Shown here one piece after another: positions 1 through 6,132 of a stretch of 8,151 nt of DNA (position 1 is the stretch's first letter; each line of letters begins with the position of its first letter). A model generated the notes under the pieces. It was not told the DNA's origin. It made no database searches and saw only the letters and a list, made by a program, of their open reading frames with translations. The stretch is from Campylobacterota bacterium (GTDB lineage: Bacteria; Campylobacterota; Campylobacteria; Campylobacterales; Sulfurimonadaceae). The translations under genes were made by a program, and so were the position numbers. The stretch spans positions 1 through 8,151 of the forward strand of contig JAADDU010000187.1 of NCBI GenBank assembly GCA_013153755.1, in the 5' to 3' direction.

Positions 1-618
1 AAATGCAAACTGTTTGTTGAAGATTGCATCTACCTTTGATGTGGGTATTTTTATGCTCAATATACCTCGTATCTCTCCAACTTTATAATCATATGCTTTT
101 GTATATTTTTTTGATATAAATGAGGGAGCATCTTCCCTCTTTCCATGGCATTTTAGACATTTTGCTTCTATTTTTAGAGGGGTGGCATACTGGTAAAAGT
201 TATCTGCTTTGTTAAAATACTCTTTAGCACTTTTATGCTTTTTAAAATATGTTATGGCTTTTAGTTCATAACTATCTGCTTTATTTTTAGGATTTCTTGC
301 TCTGTCACTAACAGTTTGCATTTTGATTTTAAGTCTGTTGTTGTCTGAAAAATTTTTAGAGATTTTAGATGCAGAAAAAGCAGGTAGTCCAACAACAGTT
401 TTTGCGTCTAAAATTAAAGTTTTGTTTAGGTAAAGGTTTTGATAATAATCTCTATGAGTCATATATAAAGAATCTACAAGTTTAGACTGCTCAAAGATAA
501 ACTGCTTAATGGCATTTTCATTTTCTTGGTAGTTTAAAAAGATTCTAACAAAAGCGATAATAAAAAACATAATAGGTATGATTATGATTAGTTTTTTAGA
601 AATAATTTTATATGACAT
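1..618 (-). CDS. Membrane-anchored DUF3365 (Tll0287-like) c-type haem sensor protein, 3' end outside window
   Basis: Reading the minus strand from the ATG at 618 gives 206 codons without a stop to the left edge, so the C-terminal part is missing. Seen: a short basic N-terminus, one hydrophobic segment at about residues 9-28, then a soluble region. The soluble part carries RNPKNKADSYE (109-119), a YATPL stretch (144-148), the haem-attachment motif CLKCH (154-158) and a closing VGEIRGILSIKIP (180-192). This is the normal order of the DUF3365/Tll0287-like domain, a periplasmic PAS-like fold that binds haem c covalently. In this family the domain is usually the N-terminal sensor of a histidine kinase, diguanylate cyclase or chemoreceptor; the output module cannot be seen here. 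A role in sensing redox state or a small ligand is inferred. It is divergent from the Rrf2-flhA unit. No Shine-Dalgarno sequence precedes the ATG, which lies just after a TATAAT box. The domain call is firm; the output type is unknown. Confidence 0.85.
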   Translation of the reverse strand, partial: MSYKIISKKLIIIIPIMFFIIAFVRIFLNYQENENAIKQFIFEQSKLVDSLYMTHRDYYQNLYLNKTLILDAKTVVGLPAFSASKISKNFSDNNRLKIKMQTVSDRARNPKNKADSYELKAITYFKKHKSAKEYFNKADNFYQYATPLKIEAKCLKCHGKREDAPSFISKKYTKAYDYKVGEIRGILSIKIPTSKVDAIFNKQFAF

Positions 619-626
619 AATAAAGC

Positions 627-632
627 ATTATA
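627..632 (-). promoter_or_regulatory. Candidate -10 box for the haem-sensor gene
   Basis: The minus strand reads TATAAT here, a perfect sigma-70 -10 hexamer. Transcription would start about 7 bases downstream, near 620, which is only one or two bases before the ATG at 618. There is no good -35 box (GTTAAA at 650-655 is the best match at 17-base spacing), as is usual for Campylobacterota, where A/T tracts replace it. If correct, the mRNA would be leaderless or nearly so. Confidence 0.5.
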
Positions 633-655
633 CACAGTTTTTTTTGTATTTTAAC

Positions 656-679
656 TTTTATTGAAAAAATTCAATGAAA
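656..679. repeat. Inverted repeat in the divergent intergenic region, candidate operator
   Basis: ATTGAA (660-665) and TTCAAT (670-675) are perfect inverted copies separated by AAAA. After one mismatch the symmetry continues with TTT (656-658) against AAA (677-679). The centre is about 41 bases upstream of the predicted plus-strand start of the Rrf2 gene and about 47 upstream of the predicted minus-strand start. The repeat overlaps the expected -35 area of the Rrf2 promoter. Rrf2 proteins are dimers that bind dyad sites and often repress their own genes, so an autoregulatory operator is a reasonable inference. In such AT-rich DNA a chance palindrome is also possible. Confidence 0.4.
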
Positions 680-696
680 TATTTAGCTTCTTTAGA

Positions 697-702
697 TATA
701 AT
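697..702 (+). promoter_or_regulatory. Candidate -10 box for the Rrf2-flhA unit
   Basis: TATAAT, preceded by TTTAGA, lies 31 bases before the ATG at 734. It predicts a transcript start near 709 and a leader of about 25 bases. No clear -35 hexamer is present. The box lies downstream of the earlier in-frame ATG at 674, so that ATG would not be in the transcript. This supports the shorter start for the Rrf2 protein. Confidence 0.5.
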
Positions 703-733
703 CTTTAATAAATTTATAAATCAAAGTAGATAT

Positions 734-1135
734 ATGTTAATAACTCGTGCTAGTGAATATGCTGTTTTATCTCTTGTGGTTCTCTCTAGAGCTAATGCCC
801 CAATGGATAGTGAAACTCTTTCTAAACAATTATCCATACCAAAAAGTTTTTTAGCAAAAATTCTTCAAGCATTAGCAAAAAAAGAGATTTTAAAGTCTTA
901 TAAGGGTGTAAATGGTGGTTTTTCACTACTAAAGAGTCCAAAAGACATAAATTTTTTAGCTATTATAAATGCTGTAGAGGGTAAAGCACCGGCTGTATTT
1001 GACTGTTCTCCTTCTATGCATGATTGTCCTAGTAATAGAGCTAATCTATGCTCATTATGGCCATTTTTAAATAAACTTCAAGGTAAGATAGATAATTTTT
1101 TAGCAGAATTGTCACTTGAAGATATCCTAGAGTAA
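734..1135 (+). CDS. Rrf2-family transcriptional regulator with three candidate Fe-S cysteines
   Basis: The protein is 133 residues when started at the ATG at 734. An in-frame ATG at 674 would add 20 residues, but Rrf2 proteins typically begin with a sequence like MLITRASEYAVLSL, the extension has no family resemblance, and a -10 box lies inside it. Seen: a winged helix-turn-helix (about residues 1-65) with the recognition-helix region IPKSFLAKILQALAKK (35-50) and the wing GVNGGFSL (58-65), followed by a dimerisation helix. C91, C98 and C106 sit in the loop where IscR, NsrR and RsrR hold an iron-sulfur cluster, although the spacing (C-x6-C-x7-C) differs from IscR. It is probably a cytoplasmic redox, nitric-oxide or iron-sulfur responsive DNA-binding protein; cluster binding is inferred. 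The stop is two bases before the flhA ATG, so the two are almost certainly cotranscribed. As I recall it, Campylobacter jejuni also has an Rrf2 gene directly before flhA. The regulon is unknown. Confidence 0.88.
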   Translation: MLITRASEYAVLSLVVLSRANAPMDSETLSKQLSIPKSFLAKILQALAKKEILKSYKGVNGGFSLLKSPKDINFLAIINAVEGKAPAVFDCSPSMHDCPSNRANLCSLWPFLNKLQGKIDNFLAELSLEDILE

Positions 1136-1137
1136 CG

Positions 1138-3303
1138 ATGGCAAGAAAGCGTACCACAAGACAGCAGATTGGCTCAACGCTAAACTTTCTTTTAGGTCAA
1201 AAAGACCTTAGTGTAGTTATGTTTGTTATGGCTATTTTAGCTATAATTATCGTTCCCTTACCATCATCTATACTTGATGTTTTACTCACTATTTCTATGG
1301 CTCTTGCAGTACTGATTTTACTAATATCACTATATGTTCCAAAGCCAACTGACTTAACAACATTTCCAACACTCATACTTATTCTTACGCTTTTTAGGCT
1401 ATCTTTAAACATAGCTACAACGAGGATGATTTTAAGTCATGGGCATGAGGGAGATGGTGCTGTTAGTAGCATAATAACAAGTTTTGGAGACTTTGTTGTT
1501 GGTGGAAACTTTGTCATAGGTATCATAGTATTTTCCATCCTTGTACTTATAAACTTTATGGTTATAACAAAAGGTTCCACAAGGGTTGCAGAGGTTGCTG
1601 CTAGATTTACACTTGATTCTATGCCTGGTAAACAGATGGCAGTAGATGCTGACCTTAATGCTGGACTTATAGATGATGCAGAAGCTAAACAACGCCGTGC
1701 AGAGATACTTCAAGATGCAAACTTTTATGGAGCTATGGATGGTTCGTCTAAGTTTGTAAAAGGGGATGCTGTAGCTGGTATAGTTATCACCCTTATAAAC
1801 ATCATAGGTGGATTTCTTATAGGTGTTTTTCAGCATGATATGACTGTAGGAGATAGTGCATCTACTTTTACGCTTTTAACTATAGGTGATGGTTTAGTTG
1901 GTCAGATTCCTGCACTCATTATTTCTACTGCAACAGGTATCATGATAACTCGTTCTTCAGGAGAGGGAGATAACTTTGCAGAGGGTACGATAAATCAGAT
2001 GATGGGAAATGCAAAAATCTTGATGATAGTTGGTCTTATCATGATTTTATTTGCACTTGTTCCGGGATTACCCACTGCATCTATGGGACTTGTTGGGATA
2101 CTTTTTGCTGTACTTGGCTGGTCTATATATAAGTATGAAAAAGGGGAGTTAAGTATACTTGATGTAGATAAAATTCTCTCTCCAAAAGAGATTAAAAAGC
2201 AAGAGGATGAAGCACTAAGTAGACCAAAAAAATCTGAAGAAGAGATAGCAAAAGAGGAGGAAAGTGCATTAGAAGATATACTTAAAGTTGAGATGTTAGA
2301 GCTTACACTTGGTTATCAGCTTATTCGCTTAGCAGATAGTGCACAGGGTGGAGATTTACTTGCTAGAATCCGTTCTATGAGAAGAAAAATAGCTTCTGAT
2401 TTTGGTTTTTTAATGCCTCAAGTTCGTATACGAGATAATTTACATTTAAAGCCTCAACAATATCAAATCCTTCTAAAAGGTATATCTATAGGTGAGGGAG
2501 AGATAGTTCCAGATAAGTTTTTAGCTATGGATAGTGGTATGGCAACAGGAGAGATAAAGGGGGAACCGACAAAAGAGCCTGCATTTGGTTTAGATGCAGT
2601 CTGGATACTCCCAGAACAAAAAGAGGATGCGATTATAAATGGTTATACAGTAGTTGACCCTGCGACTGTTATATCTACACATATGAGTGAGCTTGTTAAG
2701 AAAAATGCACAAGACTTACTTACTCGCCAAGAGGTTCAAACTCTTATGGATAAGATTAAGGTTGATTTTCCTGTTATTGTAGATGATGTTTTAAAAGTAG
2801 CTTCTATAGGGCTTATACAGCGTATTTTAAAATCTTTGTTACATGAAAAAATCCCACTTAAAGATATGCTTAGTATTTTAGAGACCATAGCAGATGTGGC
2901 TGAATATACAAAAAATGTAGAGTTTTTAACTGAACAGGTGAGAGCAAAATTATCTCGAGTTATTACGCAGATGTATTCTGGAGAAGATGGTGTTGTAAGA
3001 TTGCTTACTTTTGAAACAAATTCTGAGCAAAAGATGTTAGAAAAATCACAAGAACAAGATGGTGTAAGAAACTTAATGTTAGGTGTTGGAGAGATAAATC
3101 AACTCATACAAGCAACAAGCGCAAAAGCACATGAAGTTTTACAAAAGGGTATATCTCCCGTTATTATCATAGTTGACCCATCCCTACGTCGTCCTATATC
3201 GGAGATATACGAGAAATTTTCATTAGATGTAGTAACACTATCACATGCAGAGATTGATTCAAGTGCGACTTTTGAAGTTATGGGTTCAATCTCTATAGAA
3301 TAA
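1138..3303 (+). CDS. flhA: FlhA, export gate protein of the flagellar type III secretion apparatus
   Basis: FlhA forms a nonameric ring in the inner membrane under the flagellar basal body. It helps convert proton motive force into protein export and docks export chaperones on its cytoplasmic domain. The 721 residues match the usual length of about 690-730. Seen: about eight membrane helices within residues 22-331, the FHIPEP family signature RFTLDSMPGKQMAVDADLNAG (156-176, quoted in parts: RFTLDSMPGK, QMAVDADLNAG), and FVKGDAVAG (206-214), whose D210 corresponds to the essential D208 of Salmonella FlhA. A charged linker (about 332-385) rich in Lys and Glu leads to the cytoplasmic domain (about 386-721), which includes the conserved VVDPATVISTH (505-515). 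The ATG is two bases after the Rrf2 stop with only a weak purine stretch upstream, so translation is probably coupled to the upstream gene. Flagellar genes are often scattered in Campylobacterota, so the absence of other flagellar genes nearby is not odd. Nothing looks truncated or damaged. Confidence 0.98.
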   Translation: MARKRTTRQQIGSTLNFLLGQKDLSVVMFVMAILAIIIVPLPSSILDVLLTISMALAVLILLISLYVPKPTDLTTFPTLILILTLFRLSLNIATTRMILSHGHEGDGAVSSIITSFGDFVVGGNFVIGIIVFSILVLINFMVITKGSTRVAEVAARFTLDSMPGKQMAVDADLNAGLIDDAEAKQRRAEILQDANFYGAMDGSSKFVKGDAVAGIVITLINIIGGFLIGVFQHDMTVGDSASTFTLLTIGDGLVGQIPALIISTATGIMITRSSGEGDNFAEGTINQMMGNAKILMIVGLIMILFALVPGLPTASMGLVGILFAVLGWSIYKYEKGELSILDVDKILSPKEIKKQEDEALSRPKKSEEEIAKEEESALEDILKVEMLELTLGYQLIRLADSAQGGDLLARIRSMRRKIASDFGFLMPQVRIRDNLHLKPQQYQILLKGISIGEGEIVPDKFLAMDSGMATGEIKGEPTKEPAFGLDAVWILPEQKEDAIINGYTVVDPATVISTHMSELVKKNAQDLLTRQEVQTLMDKIKVDFPVIVDDVLKVASIGLIQRILKSLLHEKIPLKDMLSILETIADVAEYTKNVEFLTEQVRAKLSRVITQMYSGEDGVVRLLTFETNSEQKMLEKSQEQDGVRNLMLGVGEINQLIQATSAKAHEVLQKGISPVIIIVDPSLRRPISEIYEKFSLDVVTLSHAEIDSSATFEVMGSISIE

Positions 3304-3315
3304 GCTTAGATAAGA

Positions 3316-3321
3316 TACAAT
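3316..3321 (+). promoter_or_regulatory. Candidate -10 box for the DHH phosphoesterase gene
   Basis: TACAAT, in the context AAGATACAATT, fits the Campylobacterota -10 pattern at five of six positions. It would start transcription near 3328, about 16 bases before the ATG at 3344, leaving room for the AAGGA ribosome site at 3334-3338. The gene could also be read through from flhA, whose stop is 40 bases upstream. Confidence 0.35.
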
Positions 3322-3343
3322 TCATTTTAGAATAAGGAATACA

Positions 3344-4417
3344 ATGAAAAACAGAACAATTCACCATCTCTCTCATATAGATTTAGATGGATATAGTTGC
3401 CAGTTAGTTATGAGGTATACACCATATAAGGTATATAACTATAATGCAAACTATGGTGCAGAAGTTAAACAAAAATTAGAACTTATTATAGAAAATATTA
3501 TAAAAAACAACAAAAGTGCACTTATATTGATAACTGACTTAAATCTTACATTCGATGAATCAAGATGGCTTAATAACAAAATAAAAAATATGAATGAAAA
3601 TAAAAAAGATGTTGAACTTTTACTTCTTGACCATCATGGAAGTGGGGAAGATAGCTCTAGAAAATATGAATGGTACTTTCTTGATACATCAAGATGTGCT
3701 ACTAAAATAACTTATGATTATGCAAAAGAGCATTTTGAGCTAGATGAACCAAAGTGGATGCAAAGATTTGTAGATATAGTAAATGCAGTTGATTTATGGA
3801 AACAAGATGAGGTACAAAACTTTGAATATGGAAAGGTTTGTATGAGACTTATTAATGAAACAAGAGAATTAAATAAAATTATGTTCGCAGATATAGACAA
3901 TAACTATAAAATCTCTTTGCTTCTTGAGGCTACTAAATATATAGATGAAAAAAATGCTCATATAGTATTAGATGAAAAGATACATCAAATAAAAAAAGAG
4001 TTTTTTAAAGAAGAAAAAAATGATACACTCGATAACTTAGCTACAAAGTTTATAGTAAATCTTTTAGGTGAAGCAAGAGATGAAAAAACTATATACTATA
4101 AAGGTTATAGAGGCTTTTTGAGTTATGGTGTTGGAAATACTTCTATCATCGGAAATGGTTTTTTACTAGCATATCCAGAGTATGACTTCATAGTTGATGT
4201 AAGCTATAGAGGAACTATGAGTTTAAGAGCAAATAATAATGTAAATGTAGCTGTTATCTCAAAAGAGTGGGCAAATGGTGGAGGTCATCCAAATGCTGCA
4301 GGTGGTAGAATTCAGGGTTTTAAAGAGCAATATCGTTATGATAGAGTTAAAAAACAGATAGAAACAATCATAAATGATAAAGAAGCAGTAGCTGGTGATT
4401 TGGAGTATAAAAAGTAA
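3344..4417 (+). CDS. DHH/DHHA1-family phosphoesterase (NrnA-like or related)
   Basis: A 357-residue cytoplasmic protein with the ordered metal-binding motifs of the DHH superfamily: SHIDLDG (10-16), D65 in ILITDLN, the DHH triad D96-H97-H98, and D150 in VNAVDLW. These would bind two Mn2+ ions. A C-terminal DHHA1 domain carries the substrate motif GGGHPNAAGG (312-321). DHH/DHHA1 enzymes of this size include NrnA nanoRNases, which degrade very short RNAs and pAp, and cyclic-dinucleotide (pGpG, c-di-AMP) phosphodiesterases. Which substrate applies cannot be told from sequence, so no symbol is given. The length fits NrnA-type proteins and is too short for full RecJ. A clear AAGGA ribosome site (3334-3338) lies five bases before the ATG and fixes the start. 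The gene follows flhA by 40 bases; as I recall it, Helicobacter pylori also has a DHH phosphoesterase gene next to flhA, which suggests an old linkage. The last residues are Lys-rich. Confidence 0.88.
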   Translation: MKNRTIHHLSHIDLDGYSCQLVMRYTPYKVYNYNANYGAEVKQKLELIIENIIKNNKSALILITDLNLTFDESRWLNNKIKNMNENKKDVELLLLDHHGSGEDSSRKYEWYFLDTSRCATKITYDYAKEHFELDEPKWMQRFVDIVNAVDLWKQDEVQNFEYGKVCMRLINETRELNKIMFADIDNNYKISLLLEATKYIDEKNAHIVLDEKIHQIKKEFFKEEKNDTLDNLATKFIVNLLGEARDEKTIYYKGYRGFLSYGVGNTSIIGNGFLLAYPEYDFIVDVSYRGTMSLRANNNVNVAVISKEWANGGGHPNAAGGRIQGFKEQYRYDRVKKQIETIINDKEAVAGDLEYKK

Positions 4418-4422
4418 CTCCA
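4401..4422 (+). terminator. Weak hairpin over the DHH gene stop codon, possible terminator
   Basis: TGGAGT (4401-4406) and ACTCCA (4417-4422) are perfect inverted copies around a 10-base loop that contains most of the stop codon. On the plus strand the stem is followed by TTTCCCTCTTCT, a broken pyrimidine tract, so it is at best a weak intrinsic terminator. Only 15 bases separate the two convergent stop codons, so any terminator must overlap coding sequence. On the minus strand no U-tract follows. Confidence 0.3.
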
Positions 4423-4432
4423 TTTCCCTCTT

Positions 4433-6028
4433 CTAGTGCTTTGGTATTATATCCATCTGTTTATTATATACTTTTGTTTTGGTATTAAAGATACCAAGTA
4501 GTGTATGAAAAAGATTGTCTTGTGAAAATCTAGTATCTTTATGTTGTTTTAGTGTATCTATATCTATCTCGTCTTTAAAACTTTCCCCAAACCAAAGTAT
4601 AGAACCTATATGTATCTGTGCATCTGGTGCCATAAAGTAAGGTAGCCCATGAAGATAGATACCATTTTCCCCCAAACTTTCCCCGTGGTCACTCATGTAT
4701 ATCATAGCAGTTTTATAGTCCTTATCATACGCTCTTAAAAAGTTGATGGTTTTGTTTAAAAAATAATCTGTATAGAGTATAGCATTGTCATAAGCATTAG
4801 ATATTTCATCTTTACTACACTTCTCAAGTTGATTTGTTTTACAAACAGGAGTGAACTTTTCAAATTCTTTTGGATATCTTTTATAGTATGCTGGTCCATG
4901 ATTGCCCATTTGATGTAGTATTATTAGTATATTTTTATCTTTGTTCTTAGATATAAAATCATCTAGTCCAACAAGCATCCCCTCGTCTCTACACTCTCCA
5001 TCTGTACATATCGTGTTATTTGTGGGAATTTTGTAGGTTATATATGGGACTCTTAGAGCGACCCCTTTACTATCGGAATTATTATCTCTCCAAAGTATAG
5101 CGACTTGTTTGGTATGATCTAAAACATCTAAAACATTTTGAGTACCTATCCCTTTTTTGTAGCTGTATTGGGACTTGTTAAATACGGAAAACATACAAGG
5201 AACAGATTCAGCTGTACTCGTTCCACATGAGTAAGTGTTTGATAAGTTGATGATATTTTCTTGTTTTAGTAGTGGATTTGTTTCTTTAGTATAACCATTT
5301 ATGGAAAAATGATCAGCTCTTGCTGCTTCACCTACTACCATTATGACAAGCCTTTTCTTTGCACCCACTGCATCTAAAAGCACTGCATCTAACCCTATGG
5401 GCTGTACTACTGTTGGTGCATTGTTAAATGTAAGGTTTATATATTTACCTATAGAATATATCCAGTAAGTTGGATTTGTTGAGTAACGCAGAGGTTTATG
5501 CTCTCTTGCAAACGAAGTATAATGCTTGCTAAACATAAAGATACAAAATCCAATAATACTAAGTGTAGTAAAGATAACTTTTAGTTTAGAGATAAGTTCA
5601 GATTTTAAACTTTTGTATTCTATTTTTGATTTATAAACAAAATAAGCAGGAAGTAAACCTAAAAATATAAGATAAAGTATTTGTTTAATGGTAACCAAAT
5701 CTAGTGATTCGTCCATATTAGTTTGTAGCATATTTCGTATCATACTCTCATCTATAACAACATGGTAACTGTTCATAAAGTAGTTAGTAAGTGAAGAGAC
5801 TATCAAAACTATTATCAATATAGGTTTGGTGGTGTATTTTGAGCTTAAAAGTGTAAAAAGTAAAGTTATAAAAGAGATAAGAACAATACCTATAGATAAT
5901 AAAAACCAAAGGTTTGTTTGTAATGGATAAACTTCTATAGTATTTGTAAAAAATGTGTAGTTATCAAAGAGTGTGAAAAATATAGCACTTAAAAATATAA
6001 GCTTTGTTTGTGTAAAGTTTTTTATCAT
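4433..6028 (-). CDS. eptA: Phosphoethanolamine transferase of the EptA/EptC/MCR family
   Basis: This inner-membrane enzyme moves phosphoethanolamine from phosphatidylethanolamine onto lipid A on the periplasmic side; the modification lowers negative charge and generally reduces binding of cationic peptides such as polymyxin. The 531 residues match the family (about 540). Seen: five hydrophobic segments in residues 8-167, then a periplasmic sulfatase-like domain (about 225-531). Zinc and catalytic residues are present: E234 in VVGEAARADH, the nucleophile T272 in CGTSTAESVPC, D447-H448 in MSDHGESLGENG, H377 in HQMGNHGP and H460 in LHG. Six cysteines (C268/C278, C341/C346, C396/C404) sit where MCR-1 and EptA have three disulfides. 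E274, two residues after the nucleophile, is unusual: the relatives I remember have Val or Tyr. In Campylobacter jejuni, EptC also modifies the flagellar rod protein FlgG and N-glycans, so the target here could be wider than lipid A. The ATG overlaps the stop of the small upstream gene by four bases, so translation is probably coupled. Family certain; substrate inferred. Confidence 0.95.
   Translation of the reverse strand: MIKNFTQTKLIFLSAIFFTLFDNYTFFTNTIEVYPLQTNLWFLLSIGIVLISFITLLFTLLSSKYTTKPILIIVLIVSSLTNYFMNSYHVVIDESMIRNMLQTNMDESLDLVTIKQILYLIFLGLLPAYFVYKSKIEYKSLKSELISKLKVIFTTLSIIGFCIFMFSKHYTSFAREHKPLRYSTNPTYWIYSIGKYINLTFNNAPTVVQPIGLDAVLLDAVGAKKRLVIMVVGEAARADHFSINGYTKETNPLLKQENIINLSNTYSCGTSTAESVPCMFSVFNKSQYSYKKGIGTQNVLDVLDHTKQVAILWRDNNSDSKGVALRVPYITYKIPTNNTICTDGECRDEGMLVGLDDFISKNKDKNILIILHQMGNHGPAYYKRYPKEFEKFTPVCKTNQLEKCSKDEISNAYDNAILYTDYFLNKTINFLRAYDKDYKTAMIYMSDHGESLGENGIYLHGLPYFMAPDAQIHIGSILWFGESFKDEIDIDTLKQHKDTRFSQDNLFHTLLGIFNTKTKVYNKQMDIIPKH
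4478..4497. repeat. Inverted repeat and 10-base direct repeat inside the 3' end of eptA
   Basis: TTGGTAT (4479-4485) and ATACCAA (4491-4497) are perfect inverted copies with a five-base loop TAAAG. The sequence TTTGGTATTA (4478-4487) also occurs at 4440-4449, so the right arm can pair with either left arm. No U-tract follows on either strand, so this is not a classical terminator. It lies in the last 25 codons or so of eptA, close to the convergent gene ends, and could be a hairpin protecting or ending transcripts, or chance. Confidence 0.3.
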
Positions 6029-6132
6029 TTGTATCTTTTAACTAAAAATATACCAATCCCTACAAAGACAAATATCAGAGCAACACTTACTCCGATAAAT
6101 GTAGGTGTTACGCTTTGAGTAAAATCAGGCAT
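6025..6132 (-). CDS. Small single-span membrane protein, 35 residues, between ileS and eptA
   Basis: The minus strand from the ATG at 6132 reads 35 codons to a TGA at 6025. The peptide starts MPDFTQSVTPT, has one strongly hydrophobic stretch (about residues 12-31, rich in Val, Ile, Phe and Gly) and ends in KRYK. By the positive-inside rule it would span the inner membrane once with the N-terminus in the periplasm. Its start overlaps the last eight bases of ileS and its stop shares an ATGA with the eptA start, so it fills the gap between the two genes exactly. This makes it very likely real and translationally coupled to both. A weak TAGAG lies six bases before the ATG. I do not recognise the family. 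I recall a very short hydrophobic gene beside ileS in Campylobacter jejuni, but cannot confirm homology. It may be a small partner of EptA or of an unrelated membrane complex; no function is shown by the sequence. Confidence 0.75.
   Translation of the reverse strand: MPDFTQSVTPTFIGVSVALIFVFVGIGIFLVKRYK

Noticed and set aside
1197..1412. 71-codon open frame on the minus strand, opposite flhA
   Set aside because: It is antisense to conserved flhA membrane helices, with no start signals or recognisable domain.
1432..1836. 134-codon open frame on the minus strand, opposite flhA
   Set aside because: It lies wholly within flhA, is rich in Lys, Tyr, Ser and Cys in the way expected from the complement of a hydrophobic coding sequence, has no ribosome site and resembles no family.
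3305..3314. CTTA-GA-TAAG palindrome just after the flhA stop
   Set aside because: Four-base arms with little GC and no U-tract; too weak for a terminator and expected by chance in this base composition.
3718..3900. 60-codon open frame on the minus strand, opposite the DHH phosphoesterase gene
   Set aside because: It is antisense to a strongly supported gene and its sequence is low-complexity without a family match.
4433..6028. Acquired MCR-type mobile colistin resistance gene
   Set aside because: The catalytic domain is similar, but there is no insertion sequence, the composition matches neighbouring core genes and the gene is built into an overlapping ileS unit.
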